Positions 13,268-15,952 of a stretch of DNA of 15,952 bases are shown here, piece by piece. The DNA is from FEN-1219 sp964457725 (lineage in GTDB: Bacteria > Pseudomonadota > Gammaproteobacteria > Steroidobacterales > Rariloculaceae). The stretch's first letter is position 1. Each line of letters opens with the position of its first letter. The notes beneath the pieces are model-generated. The model had not been told where the DNA came from. It did not search any database and was given only the letters and a program-made list of their open reading frames with translations. A program made the translations under genes and the position numbers. The DNA lies in NCBI GenBank assembly GCA_964457725.1, contig CAYWGQ010000086.1, forward strand, positions 1 through 15,952. The letters run 5' to 3'.

Positions 13268-15952
13268 ATGGTCTCGAACGCCTTGATCGTCACGCTCTCC
13301 CCGCGTGACTACGATGCCGCGCTGTTCGACCTCGACGGCGTGCTCACTCGCACGGCGAGCGTTCACGCGGCGGCATGGCAGCGGCTCTTCGACGATTTCC
13401 TGCGCCGCCGGGCCGAGGCGACCGGCGAGCCGTTCGTGCCGTTCGACCCGGACGTCGATTACCGCTGCTACGTGGACGGCAAGCCGCGGCAAGACGGCGT
13501 CGCGTCGTTTCTCGAGTCCCGCGGCATCGATCTGCCGCCGGGGACGCCGGACGATCCGCCCGGCGCGGAGTCCGTGCACGGGCTCGGCAGGCTGAAGGAC
13601 CGCTATTTCCTCGAGCACCTCGAGCGGCACGGCGTCGAGGTGTTCGAGAGCTCGATCGCGCTCGTGCAGACGCTGCGCGCCGAGGGGATGAAGGTCGCGG
13701 TCGTCTCCTCGAGCAGCAACTGCGCGGCCGTGCTCGAGGCGGCCGGCGTGGCAGGCCTGTTCGACGCGCGGATCGACGGCGTCGAGATCGCGAGGCTCGG
13801 TCTCGCCGGGAAGCCGGCGCCCGATACGTTCCTCGAGGCCGCGCGGCGGCTCGGCGCGTCGCCGGACCGAGCCGTCGTCATCGAGGACGCGATCGCCGGC
13901 GTCGCCGCTGGCCGCGCGGGGGCCTTCGGCTACGTCATCGGCGTCGATCGCGTAGGCCGTTCGCAGGAGCTGCGCGACGCCGGCGCCGACGTCGTCGTCA
14001 CGGACCTCGCGCAGGTCCGGGTCGCGGCGGATGCGCCTTCGTCGTGGCGGCTGCTGTACGAGGGCTTCGACCCCGAGCGCGAGGGCCTGCGCGAGGCGCT
14101 CTGCGCGCTCGGCAACGGCTACTTCGCCACTCGCGGCGCGCTGCCGTGGGTTCGCGCGGACGGCACCCATTATCCCGGCACGTACCTCGCCGGCGGCTAC
14201 AACCGCCTGCACACCGACATCGCTGGACGAGTCGTCGAGAACGAGGACCTCGTCAATTTGCCGAACTGGCTCGCGCTCGAGATCCGCCTCGCCGATGGGG
14301 AATGGCTCGACATTCGCACCGTGCGGCTCCTGTCCTATCGCCAGGAGCTCGACTTGCGCTGCGCGGAGCTGTTCCGCGAGATCGAGCTCGAGGACGCGAG
14401 CGGCCGGCGAACCGCGCTCGCCGAGCGGCGCCTCGTCTCGATGGCCGACATGCACCTCGCGGCGTTCGAGCTCACGATCGAGCCGCGCAACTGGTCCGGC
14501 AACGTCGCGATCCGCTCGGCGATCGACGGGCGCGTCGTCAACTCCGGAGCGAAGCTCTACGAGCGCTTCAACAACCGGCATCTCGAGCCGCTTCTCTGCG
14601 AGGCCGTCGGCGCCGACGCGGTGCAGCTCGTCGTGAGGACGAGCCAGTCGAACCTGCACGTCGCGATCGCGGCCCGCACGCAGGCGTTCGTGAACGACGC
14701 GCCGGTCGGCGCATCTCGCACGCCGGTGCGCGATGCCGCTTACGTCGGCCAGGACTTCGAGGTCGCCGTCCGGGAAGGGGACAAGCTTTCGCTCGAGAAG
14801 GTGGCGGCGCTCTATTCGTCCCGGGATCAGGCGATCTCCGAAAGCGGGCTCGCCGCGCGCAAGGCGATCGTGCGCGCCGGGCGCTACGACGACCTGCGGG
14901 CCCGCCACATGCACGTCTGGAAGCACCTCTGGCGGCGCTTCGACGTGCAGCTCAGGGAGGCCGGTACCGCGCTCAGGCTGAATACGCCGATGCTGCTGCG
15001 CCTGCACATTCTGCATCTGCTGCAGGCGGCGTCGCCGAACTCGGTCGGGCTCGACGTCGGCGTGCCGGCGCGCGGCTGGACCGGCGAGGCGTATCAGGGG
15101 CACATCTTCTGGGACGAGCTCTTCATCTTTCCGACGCTGAATTTCCGCGCGCCGGAGATCACCCGCTCGCTGCTGATGTACCGCTACCGCCGCCTCGACG
15201 AGGCGCGTGCGGCGGCGGCGGCCGAAGGCTTCCTAGGGGCGATGTTCCCGTGGCAGAGCGGCAGCGACGGGCAGGAGGAGACGCAGGAGCTCAACCTGAA
15301 TCCGCGCTCCGGGCGCTGGGTGCCGGACAATACCCACCTCCAGCGCCACGTCGGCAGCGCGATCGCCTGGAACGTGTGGCAGTACTTCCAGGTCACGCAC
15401 GACCTCGAGTTCATGGAGTTCTACGGCGCCGAGCTGATCCTCGAGATCGCCCGGTTCTGGGCCAGCATCGCGACGTTCGACACCGAGCGCGGCCGCTACG
15501 TGATCCGCGGCGTGATGGGGCCCGACGAGTTCCACGACGCGTATCCCGACGCGCTCACGCCGGGGCTCGACAACAACGCGTACACGAATCTGATGGCGGT
15601 CTGGGTGCTGCTGCGGGCGTTCGACGTGCTCGCCCTGCTGCCCGACATTCGCCGCATCGAGCTGATGACGCGCCTCGGGCTCACGAGCGACGACCTGACG
15701 CGCTGGGAAGACGTGAGCCGCCGCATGTTCGTGCCGTTCCACGACGACGGCATCATCAGCCAATTCGAGGGGTACGAGAAGCTCGCGGAGCTCGACTGGG
15801 ACGCGTATCGGGAGCGATACGGCAACATCCAGCGGCTCGAGCTCATCCTCGAGGCGGAGGGCGACAGCGCGAACCGCTACAAGGTCTCGAAGCAGGCCGA
15901 CGTGCTGATGCTGTTCTATCTCTTCTCGTCCGAGGAGCTCTGCGAGCTGCTC
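13268..15952 (+). CDS. Beta-phosphoglucomutase / GH65 disaccharide phosphorylase fusion (3' end cut)
   Basis: 895 residues visible; fusions of this type run to about 1,050 aa, so roughly 150 are missing. The N-terminal HAD mutase (about 1-250) has motif I FDLDGVLT (Asp21 nucleophile, Asp23 acid/base), a cap with YVDGKPRQDGV, motif II SSSSN (147-151), motif III Lys182 in GKPAPD, and motif IV Glu206-Asp207. The GH65 part has a beta-sandwich (about 260-590), GHIFWDELF (611-619), the presumed general acid Glu754 in MGPDEFHD, and Lys875 in KVSKQAD near the phosphate site. Such enzymes phosphorolyse an alpha-glucosyl disaccharide to beta-glucose-1-phosphate, which the mutase turns into glucose-6-phosphate. 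The arrangement resembles a single-chain version of Mycobacterium Rv3400-Rv3401. The substrate (trehalose, maltose, kojibiose, nigerose) is undecided. The ATG follows GAGGAGGC closely, a tight but usable ribosome site. Confidence 0.93.
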   Translation, partial: MVSNALIVTLSPRDYDAALFDLDGVLTRTASVHAAAWQRLFDDFLRRRAEATGEPFVPFDPDVDYRCYVDGKPRQDGVASFLESRGIDLPPGTPDDPPGAESVHGLGRLKDRYFLEHLERHGVEVFESSIALVQTLRAEGMKVAVVSSSSNCAAVLEAAGVAGLFDARIDGVEIARLGLAGKPAPDTFLEAARRLGASPDRAVVIEDAIAGVAAGRAGAFGYVIGVDRVGRSQELRDAGADVVVTDLAQVRVAADAPSSWRLLYEGFDPEREGLREALCALGNGYFATRGALPWVRADGTHYPGTYLAGGYNRLHTDIAGRVVENEDLVNLPNWLALEIRLADGEWLDIRTVRLLSYRQELDLRCAELFREIELEDASGRRTALAERRLVSMADMHLAAFELTIEPRNWSGNVAIRSAIDGRVVNSGAKLYERFNNRHLEPLLCEAVGADAVQLVVRTSQSNLHVAIAARTQAFVNDAPVGASRTPVRDAAYVGQDFEVAVREGDKLSLEKVAALYSSRDQAISESGLAARKAIVRAGRYDDLRARHMHVWKHLWRRFDVQLREAGTALRLNTPMLLRLHILHLLQAASPNSVGLDVGVPARGWTGEAYQGHIFWDELFIFPTLNFRAPEITRSLLMYRYRRLDEARAAAAAEGFLGAMFPWQSGSDGQEETQELNLNPRSGRWVPDNTHLQRHVGSAIAWNVWQYFQVTHDLEFMEFYGAELILEIARFWASIATFDTERGRYVIRGVMGPDEFHDAYPDALTPGLDNNAYTNLMAVWVLLRAFDVLALLPDIRRIELMTRLGLTSDDLTRWEDVSRRMFVPFHDDGIISQFEGYEKLAELDWDAYRERYGNIQRLELILEAEGDSANRYKVSKQADVLMLFYLFSSEELCELL

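Noticed and set aside
13250..15103. 617-codon minus-strand open frame antisense to the GH65 fusion
   Set aside because: The opposite strand encodes intact HAD and GH65 motifs; this frame shows none.
1..15952. CRISPR arrays, tRNA/rRNA genes, insertion sequences, prophage or plasmid genes
   Set aside because: No regularly spaced repeats, RNA-gene signatures, transposase/integrase motifs or terminal repeats were seen. Base composition and coding style look uniform across the window.

Overview
The window is very GC-rich DNA (roughly 70% G+C by eye), densely coding, with GTG and TTG starts. An outer-membrane beta-barrel protein, an Sbp/CysT/CysW sulfate importer and an apparent sigma-54 promoter point to a Gram-negative bacterium. 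Pseudomonadota (probably a gammaproteobacterium-like lineage) is my best guess, but no marker gene fixes the taxon. I see no rRNA, tRNA, CRISPR array or insertion sequence.

Layout. (1) 1-1970, minus: the N-terminal two-thirds of a SERCA-like (P-IIA) Ca2+-type P-type ATPase, cut by the window edge. It is divergent from (2) 2055-2708, plus: a small outer-membrane beta-barrel protein. (3) 2722-4155, minus: a DHA2-type MFS drug/proton antiporter, convergent with the barrel gene. (4) 4356-4952 and 4942-5466, minus: two overlapping genes for exported proteins of unknown function. (5) 5467-5763: a divergent control region rich in inverted repeats. (6) 5764-13196, plus: a compact six-gene operon of sulfate ABC importer genes (cysA-like ATPase, sbp-like lipoprotein, cysT, cysW) followed without a break by a sensor histidine kinase and an OmpR-family response regulator. 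(7) 13217-13231: a near-consensus sigma-54 (-24/-12) promoter ahead of (8) 13268-15952, plus: a beta-phosphoglucomutase/GH65 disaccharide phosphorylase fusion, cut by the window end.

How they work together. The lipoprotein should capture sulfate (or a related oxyanion) in the periplasm, CysT/CysW form the channel and the ATPase drives import. The ATPase carries about 210-230 extra C-terminal residues with a universal-stress-protein-like look, absent from ordinary CysA. The downstream kinase/regulator pair shares 1- and 4-nt overlaps with the transporter genes, so import and signalling are almost certainly co-expressed. The importer may therefore be coupled to, or sensed by, this two-component system. 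The last gene would phosphorolyse an alpha-glucosyl disaccharide to beta-glucose-1-phosphate and isomerise that product to glucose-6-phosphate in one polypeptide.

The strongest candidates for something undescribed are the USP-like CysA fusion, the sulfate-transport/two-component operon with its structured leader, and the sigma-54 promoter driving the GH65 fusion.
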